A stretch of DNA of 64,000 nucleotides, taken from positions 1 to 64,000 of the forward strand of contig NC_013009.1 of assembly GCF_000022525.1 (NCBI RefSeq), given 5' to 3'. Below are positions 37,955 through 48,253 of this stretch, piece after piece. Source of the stretch: Neorickettsia risticii str. Illinois (GTDB lineage Bacteria > Pseudomonadota > Alphaproteobacteria > Rickettsiales > Anaplasmataceae). Position 1 is the first letter of the stretch, and every line of letters starts with the position of its first letter. The translations under genes and the position numbers were made by a program. The notes below the pieces were generated by a model. It made no database searches, was not told the DNA's origin, and saw nothing but the letters and a program-made list of their open reading frames with translations.

Positions 37955-38332
37955 ATGAGGTCTCCCCTTTCTCCTTCTCTTTTTGCCTATCGTTTTCCTC
38001 TGGCTGCTATCTTGTCAATAAGTCATAGACTTTCAGGTGCGTTTTTGTTTTTTTATACAGGTTTTTTTTCTTGGTATGTTTTTGCTTGCTTTTACATGCC
38101 GTCTTCATTTTTGCACACTGTCCTTAGCCCATTTTTTTCGGGTTATTTGGCCGGTTTTCTCTTGTGTTTCTTTCTTTTCTTTTTTTGCTATCATCTTTGT
38201 AGTGGGGTTAGGCACCTTTTCTGGGATTTTTGTACGGGTCTTTCCCAGGCTTCTGTTAAGGTAAGTAACTTTGTCGTTATTATTGCTGCCCTTTTGCTGT
38301 TCTTCTTAATGTTTTCTCTTGCTTTTCTATGA
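37955..38332 (+). CDS. sdhC: Succinate dehydrogenase cytochrome b556 subunit
   Basis: SdhC is a membrane anchor of complex II, binding heme b and quinone. The three-helix protein shows the family motifs SISHRLSGAFLF near 26-37 and HLCSGVRHLFWD near 87-98, which holds the heme-ligand His. The open frame runs back into 16S, but ATG 37955 gives the typical MRSPLSPSLFAYRFPL start and 125 residues. No ribosome site is obvious. It starts only 65 bases after 16S and overlaps sdhD by four bases. sdhA and sdhB are not in the window. Confidence 0.93.
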   Translation: MRSPLSPSLFAYRFPLAAILSISHRLSGAFLFFYTGFFSWYVFACFYMPSSFLHTVLSPFFSGYLAGFLLCFFLFFFCYHLCSGVRHLFWDFCTGLSQASVKVSNFVVIIAALLLFFLMFSLAFL

Positions 38333-38658
38333 GATGTGCTGTTAGGAGTTGGTTGGCTCAACGTATTACGGCTCTTTTGCTGTTTTTATTATTTATCTTT
38401 TTACTTTTCTCGCTTTGTTCTTTTAAATGGATTTTTCCATTTGATATTGAATATTTAAGGTGCCATTTAGGTATCCTTTTGGTATTTGCTACGTTCGTAT
38501 TAATTACTCAGTATCACGCTTTGCTCGGATTGAATGTAATAATAGAGGATTACATCGCTTCTTCTATTCTGCGAAGGGTCCTTGTTTTTTTGAATATTAT
38601 CTTCGTCGGCTCTACTCTTTTTGCGTTTGTAGCTGTATTTTATAGACTATTTTTTTAG
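38329..38658 (+). CDS. sdhD: Succinate dehydrogenase membrane anchor subunit
   Basis: SdhD completes the complex II membrane domain. Residues 1-12 match the N-terminal WLAQRITA pattern, and QYHALLGLNVIIEDYI near 66-81 matches the HxxxGxxxxxxDY signature for heme and quinone contact. Three membrane segments fill the 109 residues. The ATGA overlap with sdhC indicates coupled translation. argS starts a few bases downstream. Confidence 0.92.
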   Translation: MRCAVRSWLAQRITALLLFLLFIFLLFSLCSFKWIFPFDIEYLRCHLGILLVFATFVLITQYHALLGLNVIIEDYIASSILRRVLVFLNIIFVGSTLFAFVAVFYRLFF

Positions 38659-38662
38659 CCCT

Positions 38663-40375
38663 ATGGACTTGTTCTTGAGGTTGGGCAATGTACTGACTGA
38701 AGTGGTTACCTCGATTTTCGATGTGACGCTTAATGAGCAAGCTTCGCTCTGGAGCTCTTCGAAGAAAAGAGAGTATGGAGATTTTTCCACGGCCATTTCT
38801 TTTCTTCTTGCCAAAAAGGTTGGACTTTCCTTGCATGAGGTAGCTTCTTCTATAGCGGGTGGTTTAAGGTCTTTTAAGGATCTTTTCAAGAATGTCTCTG
38901 TAGCCTCTGGGGGTTTTGTTAACGTTTTTCTTACAAGTGACACATGGTCCGAATTTTTAGCTGCGGTGAGTGATGATGCTAGTGGTTATGGATTTTCGGA
39001 TATTGGTCATGGTGTTCCGCTTAATCTCGAGTTTGTATCAGCGAATCCTACGGGTCCGCTTCACTTAGGGCATATTAGAGGTGCGATTATCTTTGATATC
39101 TTTGCAGAGCTGTTGGATAAGTTCGGGTTTTCCCTTACGCGTGAGTACTACATTAACGACGCCGGAAAACAAATTGATTTACTTGTCTATTCTGTCTTTG
39201 TTCGCTTTTGCGAACAGCTGCAGGGAAAAGAGAGCGATAATTTCCCAAATAGTTGTTATGCCGGTGAGTATATAAAGGATATAGCAAGTTATCTTATTTC
39301 TACATTTCCTGATTCCGTTAAAGATACTACAGAGTTGAAAAGCTTTTCAGACACTTTCAGGGAAGTGATACTTTCACTAACCATGGATATGATAAAGTCG
39401 GATTTAGCTAAGTTAGGCGTAAGTTACGATTGTTATGTCAGGGAGAAGGAGCTACATAAGGGAAATTATGTTGAAAAGGTAATAGCAGTCCTTGATGAAA
39501 AAGGTTACTTAGGTGAGGAAGAATTGCCGTCGCCTAAGGGAAAGAGTGGCGATTGGGTAGAAAGAAAACAAAAGGTCTTTCTTTCAAAGAAGTTCGGTGA
39601 TGACACGAATAGAGCGCTACAAAAAGTAGATGGAAGTTGGACTTATTTTGCGTCAGATGTTGCGTATCACTATCATAAACTTGAACGTGGTTTCAACCAT
39701 ATGATTGTTGGTTTAGGTGCTGATCACGCTGGATATGTTAAGAGACTTTTTGGTGTAGTCGAGGCACTCTCCGGAGGTGATGCGCGTATCGATATCAAAT
39801 TGTATAATCTTGTTAACCTTTTCAAAAATGGAAAGCCAGTAAAACTTTCTAAACGCAATGGTGACCTTATAACGCTCGATGATGTCCTTGAGAGTGGTAT
39901 TACGGTAAATGAAATACGATTCGCCATGCTTACTAAAAGTAGCGAAATCGTGTTGGATTTTGATTTGGATAAATTCGTTAGTACCTCGTACGATAACCCG
40001 CTTTTTTATGTCCAGTACGCGCATGCACGTTGCTGTTCCTTACTTAGAAAACGTGAGCCTTCGGCTAAGTGTGATGCTGCAATGCTCGTGGAAAACCTGG
40101 AGCTTGATTTGATGGTGACTCTTGCAAAGTTACCTTCTCTTCTTGAAATGATTATAGTTTCAGGTGAAGTGCATAAGTTGACTTTTTATTTGCAGGAAGT
40201 TGCAGAAAGGTTTCATTCTTTGTGGAACGCAGGTATGACGCAAAACAAGCTCAGATTCATTATAGAAGATGAACCGGGGCTCACGAACGCAAGGTTAACA
40301 TTGGTGAAAGCTGTAAAAAACACACTAGCTTCTGTTCTCAAAGTGCTGAAAATTGAGCCCGCAGAAAGAATGTAA
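38663..40375 (+). CDS. argS: Arginyl-tRNA synthetase
   Basis: ArgS charges tRNA-Arg. It is a class I enzyme with an N-terminal Add-1 domain. The HIGH motif appears as HLGH in SANPTGPLHLGHIRGA near 131-146. The KMSKS equivalent is VKLSKRNGDLITLDD, in the Lys-poor form common for ArgS. DALR-type C-terminal helices include YVQYAHARCCSLLR. At 570 residues it is complete. It follows sdhD directly, so its message may start at the rRNA promoter. Confidence 0.97.
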   Translation: MDLFLRLGNVLTEVVTSIFDVTLNEQASLWSSSKKREYGDFSTAISFLLAKKVGLSLHEVASSIAGGLRSFKDLFKNVSVASGGFVNVFLTSDTWSEFLAAVSDDASGYGFSDIGHGVPLNLEFVSANPTGPLHLGHIRGAIIFDIFAELLDKFGFSLTREYYINDAGKQIDLLVYSVFVRFCEQLQGKESDNFPNSCYAGEYIKDIASYLISTFPDSVKDTTELKSFSDTFREVILSLTMDMIKSDLAKLGVSYDCYVREKELHKGNYVEKVIAVLDEKGYLGEEELPSPKGKSGDWVERKQKVFLSKKFGDDTNRALQKVDGSWTYFASDVAYHYHKLERGFNHMIVGLGADHAGYVKRLFGVVEALSGGDARIDIKLYNLVNLFKNGKPVKLSKRNGDLITLDDVLESGITVNEIRFAMLTKSSEIVLDFDLDKFVSTSYDNPLFYVQYAHARCCSLLRKREPSAKCDAAMLVENLELDLMVTLAKLPSLLEMIIVSGEVHKLTFYLQEVAERFHSLWNAGMTQNKLRFIIEDEPGLTNARLTLVKAVKNTLASVLKVLKIEPAERM

Positions 40376-40491
40376 AAACCCAGATGGGGGTCCCTGCGAG
40401 CGGCAAGAGCGATATAAAACAGAAAGGAACAGCCTGAACGCCTTGCAAGAGAAGTCTATCTAAGACTCTCACAAGGACCTGGCGACTATCA

Positions 40492-41205
40492 CTACTTGCG
40501 CTCACCCATGAGGTTTAATAAGCTAACGAAGATATTAATAAAATCGAAGTATAGCGTAAGTGCACCAACTACAGCGATCTTCGAAAGTGCTTCTTCATCC
40601 GCATTGACAGAGAAATAATAAAGATCCCTGATGCGCTGCACATCGTAAGCAGTAAGACCAGTAAATATCACAACACCAAGAGCGGACACAGCGAAATAGA
40701 TAGCTGGACTAGCAAGAAAGATATTCACCAAAGCAGCGATCAAAATACCCACGACTCCCATCGTGAGAAAAGAACCCATTGCTGTTAGGTCTGTCCTAGT
40801 ATTATTCCCATATATTGCCATTGTTCCGAACATTGTCGCCGCAATGAAAAAGACCCTTGCCACGCTAGCGCCAGTGTAAGCAATGAACACCCAGGATAGA
40901 GAAAGTCCCATAAGCACCGAGAAACACCAGAATAGGCCCCTTGCTTTTTCGGAGGTCATACTCAAAATCCTCGTACTAAAGACTACAACAAACACTATAG
41001 GGGCAAACATCACAACCCACTGAAGTGGTGTTTGATACAACAAGGAGAGCATGGCCGGAGAGCTTGCAACAAAGAAAGCAGTTAGACCAGTTATTCCAAG
41101 AGCCGCAGCCATATAGTTGAAGACCTTCACCATGTACACTCTCAACCCTTCATTTCTATAAGCAGAACCTGTCGAAGTGGAAGAATAACGGTTGATAAAA
41201 CTCAT
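40492..41205 (-). CDS. Bax inhibitor-1 / YccA family membrane protein
   Basis: The 237-residue protein has seven membrane segments and the BI-1 landmarks LRVYMVKVFNYMAAALGITGLTAF near 22-45, ATMFGTMAIYG, and GLTAYDVQRIRDLYY near 182-196, ending with a conserved Asp-containing helix (LYFDFINIFVSLLNLMG). The family includes pH-dependent calcium leak channels and the FtsH modulator YccA. The specific role here is unknown. It stands alone, convergent with argS. Confidence 0.92.
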   Translation of the reverse strand: MSFINRYSSTSTGSAYRNEGLRVYMVKVFNYMAAALGITGLTAFFVASSPAMLSLLYQTPLQWVVMFAPIVFVVVFSTRILSMTSEKARGLFWCFSVLMGLSLSWVFIAYTGASVARVFFIAATMFGTMAIYGNNTRTDLTAMGSFLTMGVVGILIAALVNIFLASPAIYFAVSALGVVIFTGLTAYDVQRIRDLYYFSVNADEEALSKIAVVGALTLYFDFINIFVSLLNLMGERK

Positions 41206-41357
41206 ATAAGCAAAATGCTACGAACAAACAAGAACCATTATACAACAGTTAGGTCCATTATTACACCCCGTTTCCACGCGAATTAACGAATTTTCTACGT
41301 TTTGGGAAAGACTATAATTCAGATTATAGGGCCCCTTTCCAGAGGCCCTAATCGCAT

Positions 41358-43988
41358 TCAAACTACCCTTGAAGCCTGAGGTCTCAAATGCGAATCGCAT
41401 CCCAAGGATGGGACACAGGTTCTGTTTTGTTCTTCCTTCATTCCGCTTTCCCTGAGCTTAGCAGCTATCTCATGTTCTCTAGTCAGAATAGACTTGATTC
41501 TGTCATGCTCTGTACCGATGCTAAATGCATATCCGGTTTTGTGGAGATTGTTCTGCGCTTTGTTTTGTTCATCGTTCATGTGATGTACACGAAAACCTTT
41601 TTCGGAAAGGGTTTCTTTGATTTGACTAAGTCCCATAGTGCTGTCTTGTAGCAAGGGAAGTTTCTCAGAGAGTGCTTCCTTAGTCTTGCTAAGTTCTCCA
41701 GTCTTACCTGGCATTAGAGTATGTTTTTGAGAAAGTGCTTCCTTAGTCTTGCCAAGTTCTCCAGCTTTACCTGGTACTAGATGGTGTTTTTGAGAAAGTG
41801 CTTCCTTAGTCTTGCCAAGTTCTCCAGCTTTACCTGGTACTAGATGGTGTTTTTGAGAAAGCGTGTCCTTAATCCTGCCAAGTTCTCCAGCCTTACCTGG
41901 TGTTAGAGAGTGTTTTTGAGAGAGTGCTTCCTTAGTCTTGCCAAGTTCTCCAGCTTTACCTGGTACTAGATGGTGTTTTTGAGAATGCGCGTCCTTAATA
42001 ACGTTAAGTGTGCCAGTTTCTTTCCCAGGGAGCGGACGTCTCTCGGAAAGTATTTCCTTGATTTTATTGAGTCTTCCATTTTCGTTGTGGAAAGAAAGGC
42101 CTTGATCGGGTAGTGTTTTGTCATTTTTGGTAGACCGAGCAAAAATGGAACGTAAAGCGGCATACCCTTGCGAGAATATTTCTTTGATTCTGTTCAGTAT
42201 ACGCCTCAACCATGATTTATTCGGAACCGTCTTATGAGTTTCCTCTTCTTGAGATAGCGTCTTCCTAGTACTAAGGGGAGTTTCTGTGATCGTTTTCTGC
42301 TGCGTTTTTGGAAGAGAAACATCGACTGTATGTTCCTTAATGTGTAACTTAGGTATTGTTACACTGAGTGTATCTGCGGTTATTGCACCATCTTCCGAAT
42401 TAAAGGGGCTACTTCTTAGATTGTCCCTTCTCTTTACTTGGGCATACAGGTGTTTGCTCTTGTCATCAATTTCCTCTTTATGCGGGCGAAGTGCCGGGTA
42501 TGCTTTTTCAGCAAACTTTTCCAGGGATTGGGTGTGTGATTTTGAGTAGGCTTCTATATCGTCGAGGCTTTCGTAAATTTTCTCTTCTTGATGTATGGAA
42601 GAACGAGGTTCATTTGCTACTCTCTTATGTGGGCTGCTAATAGAGCTAGTGGATTGATGCTCATCTAGTTCTGGTATAGGTTTTAAGTCCCATGGGTCTA
42701 GGTAGATTGGTTCACTTTTTTTATTCTCATTTTCGTTCCTAAAGGTAGGTGTAAATGATTTTATTCCTGAAGATATATTCCCAACTTGTTCCTCATTTAC
42801 GGATGTGGAGAAGGTATGCGATTTCTGTATGTGAGCCTCTTTTTGTACATTTCCTGAAGGAAGAGAATTCTGACTTTGCGAGCTAGTAATTTCTCTTTCT
42901 GCAGAGTCTTTATTTTGTTCCTTTATGGAGATGCTGTTTGTGTCTGCAGGATCGATGCTTTTATCATCTTTGATCCATTTTGGATTGTATATTGCGTCAA
43001 AAATCTCTGGCAGAGCTGGGCGTTTTACTATGGCTTCATTTCTCACAGTACTGTTATCCTCTGTTGAGGTAAGACTTCCTTGATTGTTTGGCAGTCGTTC
43101 ACCTGTGTTTTTCTGCTCAGATGTTTCACCTGTTTGTACGCTGTGCTCATCTGCTATTGGCTTGATAGAGGGGAGTGGATCGTGAGTATCTTTCGATGCT
43201 TTGAATAGTGGTGAAAGTATGTAAGCAGCGATTTCATCAGTACTAACACTACTAATACTGATACTATCGGTTTCAGATGCAGTATCTATTTCAGGACCGA
43301 GCTTGTTTTTTGTTTCGTTTTGCTTATCTCCATTTGGGATTGACAAATCAAATATATTTCCTGAATCACCAATACTGCTTCCTTGTGCAGAATGGTTTTC
43401 GTTACTTACGGATGTAGTTTTGTTCTCACCGTCGATTTTAGTTGTAGTATCTCTCCCAGTAGTAGGTTCACTTTTTGTTTCATTTTGCCTGTCTACATTC
43501 GAAATTGCTGAGTCAGGTACTGAAATGTCGTCAATTCCTGAATCACCAATACCACTTTTTGTCGAACGGCTTTCACTGCCTGTGGATGCAATTTCGTCAA
43601 TTTCATCGTATACACCACTACCCAAGTCCGATGTGTTCATCTCCTCATCAACAAAGGGGATTTCATCTTCGTCTCCATATTCACTTGGGATTGAGGGTAA
43701 AGGGCGTTCCTCGTATTCATTTCGGAGAGGTGCTGCTGATAGTTCTGTCTCTGGTTTTGGTGTAGTGAATTCCTCCCCTAATATTTGATTTGCTAATTTG
43801 ATTGCAGCAATGCCAGACTTTTGCGTGATGATTTTTTCAACAGTGCCAGAATTTTGTGAAACAATTTTCTTCGCTGGCTTTTCTTTTGGTAGCTTCTTTG
43901 CAGTGGTGTCAGCTTTTATGGTGCGTCGGTTCATTGAACCGAGTGTAGCGAATTTCTTCTTCAATTTTTGCATACTAAATTTTTGCAT
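41358..43988 (-). CDS. Large acidic protein with 21-residue tandem repeats
   Basis: I recognise no enzyme family. The first 550 or so residues are polar, rich in Ser, Asp, Glu and Thr, and probably disordered, with loosely repeated blocks built on SGIGDSGIDDI / SIGDSGNIFDL. A basic hydrophobic patch (KSWLRRILNRIKEIFSQG) lies near the middle-to-end. Then about nine units of 21 residues follow, of the form LGKTKEALSQKHHLVPGKAGE, the central six nearly identical. No signal peptide or membrane segment is found. Start candidates are 43988, 43973 and 43934, none with a strong ribosome site. Size, acidity and repeats resemble the secreted tandem-repeat proteins of Ehrlichia, but homology is not shown. 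Confidence 0.78.
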   Translation of the reverse strand: MQKFSMQKLKKKFATLGSMNRRTIKADTTAKKLPKEKPAKKIVSQNSGTVEKIITQKSGIAAIKLANQILGEEFTTPKPETELSAAPLRNEYEERPLPSIPSEYGDEDEIPFVDEEMNTSDLGSGVYDEIDEIASTGSESRSTKSGIGDSGIDDISVPDSAISNVDRQNETKSEPTTGRDTTTKIDGENKTTSVSNENHSAQGSSIGDSGNIFDLSIPNGDKQNETKNKLGPEIDTASETDSISISSVSTDEIAAYILSPLFKASKDTHDPLPSIKPIADEHSVQTGETSEQKNTGERLPNNQGSLTSTEDNSTVRNEAIVKRPALPEIFDAIYNPKWIKDDKSIDPADTNSISIKEQNKDSAEREITSSQSQNSLPSGNVQKEAHIQKSHTFSTSVNEEQVGNISSGIKSFTPTFRNENENKKSEPIYLDPWDLKPIPELDEHQSTSSISSPHKRVANEPRSSIHQEEKIYESLDDIEAYSKSHTQSLEKFAEKAYPALRPHKEEIDDKSKHLYAQVKRRDNLRSSPFNSEDGAITADTLSVTIPKLHIKEHTVDVSLPKTQQKTITETPLSTRKTLSQEEETHKTVPNKSWLRRILNRIKEIFSQGYAALRSIFARSTKNDKTLPDQGLSFHNENGRLNKIKEILSERRPLPGKETGTLNVIKDAHSQKHHLVPGKAGELGKTKEALSQKHSLTPGKAGELGRIKDTLSQKHHLVPGKAGELGKTKEALSQKHHLVPGKAGELGKTKEALSQKHTLMPGKTGELSKTKEALSEKLPLLQDSTMGLSQIKETLSEKGFRVHHMNDEQNKAQNNLHKTGYAFSIGTEHDRIKSILTREHEIAAKLRESGMKEEQNRTCVPSLGCDSHLRPQASRVV
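41590..42060 (-). repeat. 63-base tandem repeats encoding the 21-residue units
   Basis: GCCAAGTTCT recurs at 41751 and 41814, and onward, with a 63-base period. About nine units are recognisable; the central ones are nearly identical and those at either end have diverged. The pattern is typical of a coding minisatellite that changes copy number. Confidence 0.9.
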
Positions 43989-44298
43989 ACTATGATAAGT
44001 AAGTAATTTATATTCCAATATTCATATATTATCTTTAATAAATTCTTTTAATTCGTTATTCTTGAATGAAAATTCAAACTAAAGTCTCAAATTTTAATAT
44101 TTTTAAGAGGCTATTACGGGTAATTCAGTATTGCGCCATGCCGTGAAGGATTGCACTTGAGTAAAAGAAAATCTTTACGAATCTAATCTTGCGGATTTAA
44201 AGGAGAGTGCTAAACTGGAGGCACACGGTTGTCCTGAGCATTTTGATAGTGATGCTTTTGTTGCGTGCTCGGTTTCTCGTGTTAGAGAGGTTTTGTAT

Positions 44299-44511
44299 AT
44301 GGCTAAAGTAGCGAGCAAGACGAACCCTGGAAGGCAAAAGGGCTCCAAGGCCACCAAAACTTACAATGGCAGGCCGGTGCAGCCTTCTCTCTATATTCAT
44401 AGGCACACCAAGGGGAAAAATATTTCCTACATGGGTGCGGAGTATGAGAACGGTGATCCTGTCGAAAGTGATGATTCGTCCGGTATGCCAGTAAGGTGGG
44501 ATAGTATCTAG
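44299..44511 (+). CDS. Small basic orphan protein upstream of nuoG
   Basis: I do not recognise this 70-residue protein. The N-terminal half is basic with a Pro/Gly-rich stretch (NPGRQKGSKATKTYNGRP) and the C-terminal half is acidic. GAGAGG lies 8 bases upstream of ATG 44299. The frame stays open for about 45 further codons upstream with protein-like composition, so the gene may once have been, or may be, longer. It ends 7 bases before nuoG and is probably co-transcribed with it. Confidence 0.6.
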   Translation: MAKVASKTNPGRQKGSKATKTYNGRPVQPSLYIHRHTKGKNISYMGAEYENGDPVESDDSSGMPVRWDSI

Positions 44512-44518
44512 TAAGTTT

Positions 44519-46558
44519 ATGCCGAATGTTACTATCAACGGTAAGAAGCTTTTGGTTGAGTCTGGGTGTACTGTCATCCAGGCCTGCCAAATGGCTGGCG
44601 TTGAGGTGCCCAGATTTTGCTATCATGAGCGTCTCAAGATAGCTGGCAATTGTCGAATGTGTCTTGTTGAAATTGAGGGTGGTCCTCCGAAGCTGGCCGC
44701 TTCTTGTGCAACTCCGGTTGTTGATAATATGGTTGTGCATACCGACACGCCAAAAGTAAGAGTGGCTAGAGAGGGTGTTATGGAGTTTTTACTTGCCAAT
44801 CATCCTTTGGATTGTCCCATATGCGACCAAGGTGGCGAGTGTGACCTCCAAGACCAGGCAATGCTTTATGGAAAAGGTGAAGGTAGATTCTCTTACGCCA
44901 AAAGATCCGTACAGAAGAAGGATTTTGGACCCTTGATCTCAACCGAGATGAATCGCTGCATACACTGTACGCGTTGTATTCGTTTTCTCTCCGATGTTGC
45001 AGGTGTAGAAGAACTCGGAATGGTTAACAGAGGGGCTGATTCTGAGATAAGTACCTACATACAAAAATCTCTTTCATCTGAACTTTCTGGCAACATAATA
45101 GACCTATGTCCCGTTGGAGCTCTCACGTCGAAGCCATACGCTTTTACAGCTCGTCCGTGGGAACTTACCAAAATCGAAAGTATAGATGTTCTTGATGCAG
45201 TTGGCAGTAACATCAGGATTGATGTAAAAGGGCAAACGGTGATGCGTATACTTCCGAGATTGAATGAAGAAATAAATGAGGAATGGCTCTCGGATAGGTC
45301 CCGTTTCTCCTATGACGGTCTAAGAGTACAGAGGTTGGATAGGTGCTATGTGAGAGTGAATGGCAAGCTCTGTGAGTCTACATGGAAAAAAGCAATATCC
45401 GAGATTGTTAAACAGATTGATCGCGTAAATCGTGAAGAAATTGCTGCAGTTGCAGGAGATTTGGCGGATGTGGAGTCAGTCTTCCTTCTAAAAAGGATGC
45501 TCAATAAATTGGGGGTTTCCAAAACCGAATGCAGGCAGGACGGGGCGAGTTATATGGTCTCGGAGCGCGATTTTTATACCTTTAATACTACTTTTGCTGG
45601 TATAGAAGAATCAGATTTCTGTTTTCTTGTTGGAGCAAATTTACGTGTGGATGCTCCACTAATAGCTGCAAGAATTAGAAAAAGGTGGTTGTCTGGTGAT
45701 TATACCGTAGTGGGTTTAGGAAGCGATGCAAGATACGCTTTTGATGTCTCAAGCATTGGTAATGATGTTGCTACGCTTGTTGAGATAGCGTCCGGGAGAA
45801 ATCAGAAATTCCAGGAGTTGTTTGGTAGTTCCAGAAGGCCAATGATGATCGTTGGTCCCGATGTTCTAAGCCGCACGGATGCGAATTATATCGTTTCATT
45901 GCTTCGAGCAATTGCTGAGAGATTTGGATTTTTTCAAGAGAGTTTTAATGGCTTCTCGGTGTTACAGCGTCACTCTGGCACTGTTGGCGCTCTGGATGTA
46001 GGATTTTATCACCAAGACGGTTTGAGGGGCGTTCTAAATGGTGATACGAAGCTCGTTTACCTTTTAGGTGCTGACGATTGTGTTGATAGCATACCTGAAG
46101 ATGCGTTTGTTGTGTATCAAGGTCATCATGGTGATAGGGGTGCATCTAGGGCTAATGTCATACTTCCTGGTTGTTCTTACGTAGAAAAGGATGCGATTTA
46201 TGTCAATACCGAGGGAAGGGCACAGCTTGCCTTTAGAGCTGTTTTTCCTCCTGGTGAGGCGAGGGATGATAGAGAGATTATAGCAGAACTTGCTCAAGCA
46301 CTTGGTATTCCGTTTAGTAGTGTCAGTTTAGCACTTATAAGGACGAAATTAGAGAAGTTGGGGCCGCATTTTAAGCATCTTGGTATGTGTGTGCCTAGGG
46401 GTCCTTCCAAGTATGAATTTATGGGTGAGGCTGTTTTTGCAGACGAAGTTATTTCATTCAAAAAAAGGAATTTTTATATGTCCGATGTGATTAGTAGGGC
46501 TTCTAGTACGATGGCGAAGTGTAGTGAGGAGTTTAATGCTTTATCTTGTTCTCTCTAA
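44519..46558 (+). CDS. nuoG: NADH-quinone oxidoreductase subunit G
   Basis: NuoG (75-kDa-like) is the largest peripheral arm subunit of complex I and carries several iron-sulfur clusters. The 2Fe-2S site appears as [15 protein letters not shown], then a His-type cluster region ([18 protein letters not shown]), and the 4Fe-4S motif [10 protein letters not shown] plus CPVGAL. The rest is the molybdopterin-oxidoreductase-like domain, inactive in this family. At 679 residues it is the usual alphaproteobacterial size. It overlaps nuoH by about 23 bases. Confidence 0.96.
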   Translation: MPNVTINGKKLLVESGCTVIQACQMAGVEVPRFCYHERLKIAGNCRMCLVEIEGGPPKLAASCATPVVDNMVVHTDTPKVRVAREGVMEFLLANHPLDCPICDQGGECDLQDQAMLYGKGEGRFSYAKRSVQKKDFGPLISTEMNRCIHCTRCIRFLSDVAGVEELGMVNRGADSEISTYIQKSLSSELSGNIIDLCPVGALTSKPYAFTARPWELTKIESIDVLDAVGSNIRIDVKGQTVMRILPRLNEEINEEWLSDRSRFSYDGLRVQRLDRCYVRVNGKLCESTWKKAISEIVKQIDRVNREEIAAVAGDLADVESVFLLKRMLNKLGVSKTECRQDGASYMVSERDFYTFNTTFAGIEESDFCFLVGANLRVDAPLIAARIRKRWLSGDYTVVGLGSDARYAFDVSSIGNDVATLVEIASGRNQKFQELFGSSRRPMMIVGPDVLSRTDANYIVSLLRAIAERFGFFQESFNGFSVLQRHSGTVGALDVGFYHQDGLRGVLNGDTKLVYLLGADDCVDSIPEDAFVVYQGHHGDRGASRANVILPGCSYVEKDAIYVNTEGRAQLAFRAVFPPGEARDDREIIAELAQALGIPFSSVSLALIRTKLEKLGPHFKHLGMCVPRGPSKYEFMGEAVFADEVISFKKRNFYMSDVISRASSTMAKCSEEFNALSCSL

Positions 46559-47546
46559 GCTTATTTGGATAGTGCTACTTGCAATAGCGTTGATACTTTG
46601 TGTGGCCTATCTGACGTATGCAGAGAGAAAGGTAATAGCAGCAACACAACTCCGTGTCGGTCCCGACTTGGTAGGGCCGTTTGGGCTTCTTCAACCGATT
46701 GCTGATGCTATAAAGGTTTTGCTTAAGGAGATAATTATTCCGAATGCCGCCAGCCCAAAACTGTTTTTGTTCGCCCCCGTAATCATATTTGTGTTGGCGT
46801 TGGTAGGGTGGGCGGTCATACCGTTCGGGATATCCGAAATAGATGGTGTAGAAGTGCCAACTGTAATTGCGAACGTTAATCTTGGGGTTATGTACCTTCT
46901 TAGTGTTGCTGCGCTTGAGGTTTATGGAACGATCATTGCAGGTTGGGCGAGTAAGTCTAGCTATTCATTTTTGGGAGCACTTAGGTCGGCTTCTCAAATG
47001 ATTTCATATGAGATTGTTATAGCGCCGGTGATCATGACGGTTATACTGCTCACTGGGTCCCTTAACCTGGCCGAGATAGTGGTGATAAAGCACAGTCTGC
47101 CATATTGGGTCGATATCCTGATGTTGCCCATGACTTTTATATTTTTTGTTTCGATTCTTGCAGAAACAAACAGACATCCTTTCGATTTACCCGAGGCAGA
47201 AGCTGAACTAGTTTCGGGTTACAATGTCGAGTACTCATCTATCCCTTTTGCACTCTTCTTTCTTGGAGAGTACGCAAATATGATATTGAGCAGTAGCATA
47301 ATGGCGACGCTGTTTTTAGGTGGGTGGTATCCGCCAATTGACTGGTGGGGTTTATCCATTGTTCCGGGCTTTATCTGGTTTATTCTGAAGATTGTATTCG
47401 TTCTGTTTTGTTTTCTTATTGTCAGAGCGACACTCCCACGTTACAGATATGACCAGTTAATGAGGTTGTGTTGGAAGATATTTCTGCCTGTGACGTTACT
47501 CTGGATAGTTGTTATAGGTGGATTAGTAGCTTTTAATATTGTCTGA
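46536..47546 (+). CDS. nuoH: NADH-quinone oxidoreductase subunit H
   Basis: NuoH (ND1-like) lines the quinone chamber of complex I. The family blocks are [31 protein letters not shown] near 23-53, [37 protein letters not shown] and the C-terminal [13 protein letters not shown]. The first hydrophobic residues come from ATG 46536, preceded by GAGGAG; a GTG 12 bases earlier is less likely. No nuoI follows. Confidence 0.95.
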   Translation: MLYLVLSKLIWIVLLAIALILCVAYLTYAERKVIAATQLRVGPDLVGPFGLLQPIADAIKVLLKEIIIPNAASPKLFLFAPVIIFVLALVGWAVIPFGISEIDGVEVPTVIANVNLGVMYLLSVAALEVYGTIIAGWASKSSYSFLGALRSASQMISYEIVIAPVIMTVILLTGSLNLAEIVVIKHSLPYWVDILMLPMTFIFFVSILAETNRHPFDLPEAEAELVSGYNVEYSSIPFALFFLGEYANMILSSSIMATLFLGGWYPPIDWWGLSIVPGFIWFILKIVFVLFCFLIVRATLPRYRYDQLMRLCWKIFLPVTLLWIVVIGGLVAFNIV

Positions 47547-47640
47547 CGAGGAGTCGTAGGCCTCTGTTCATACTTTGATAGTAGTATTGCGATTGTTTGG
47601 TGTTCTGCTATCTTTTACTTCCTGCTCTCCCCTTTTGGAA

Positions 47641-48234
47641 ATGCGTGCTTGCGTAACTTTTTTGTTCTTGGCTGTGTTTTGTTTACCTGCCTGTACCCCA
47701 CTTCTAATAGGAACGACAGCTGCTACAGTTGCGGTAACCTCAATTCAGGATAAGGGAACAGGTGAGGTTATCGATGATAAAGCTATTTTATCTAGGGTGT
47801 CTGGAGTTATTTCTAGTAAGGATTTTTGCAAAGATCTTACTGTCTCTGTAAACGAGGGTAGTGTGCTTATTTATGGTAGCGTGCGTAATTCAACAGATAG
47901 AGTGGCAGCAAGTAAACTTGTGTGGTCACAGGAGGGAGTGCGTGAAGTGATAAATGAGATACAGGTACAAGATAAGGAAGAATCTTTTGCTGAATCTGCG
48001 TGGATCGCAGCACAAATAAAGTTGGCTCTCCTAGTGAAGAGTTCTGTAAAGTCTTTCAGCTATACCGTTGAGGTGATAGACGGGACAGTGTATCTTCTGG
48101 GAGTCGCGCAAAGCAAAGAGGAGTTTAGTAGGGTTTACGACATTGCAAGGCGTATTGAAGGTGTAAAAGAAGTTGTAAGCTATGTCAGACTCAAAAGCGC
48201 TACCGGAACCTCTCTTCAATTGCACAAACGCTAG
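47641..48234 (+). CDS. BON-domain outer-membrane lipoprotein
   Basis: The protein has a lipoprotein signal ending in LPAC near residue 18, so it is predicted to be lipid-anchored. Two BON domains follow (about 45-110 and 120-190), small alpha/beta modules thought to bind phospholipid or stabilise the envelope. Related proteins are OsmY and DolP/YraP. An upstream TTG is open to 47575, but ATG 47641 starts the signal peptide and has GGAA upstream. It lies after nuoH and just before the SRP RNA gene. Confidence 0.85.
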   Translation: MRACVTFLFLAVFCLPACTPLLIGTTAATVAVTSIQDKGTGEVIDDKAILSRVSGVISSKDFCKDLTVSVNEGSVLIYGSVRNSTDRVAASKLVWSQEGVREVINEIQVQDKEESFAESAWIAAQIKLALLVKSSVKSFSYTVEVIDGTVYLLGVAQSKEEFSRVYDIARRIEGVKEVVSYVRLKSATGTSLQLHKR

Positions 48235-48253
48235 GAGGATGGTATCCTTTTTT

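Noticed and set aside
37890-37955. tRNA-Ile/tRNA-Ala spacer after 16S
   Set aside because: The region holds only a hairpin and a processing arm; no tRNA T-arm pattern was found here or elsewhere in the window.
41590-42060. Possible CRISPR array
   Set aside because: The 63-base units are contiguous and keep one reading frame; there are no unique spacers.
43303-43788. 161-codon plus-strand frame
   Set aside because: It is the shadow of the low-complexity Ser/Asp-rich part of the 886-codon repeat protein.
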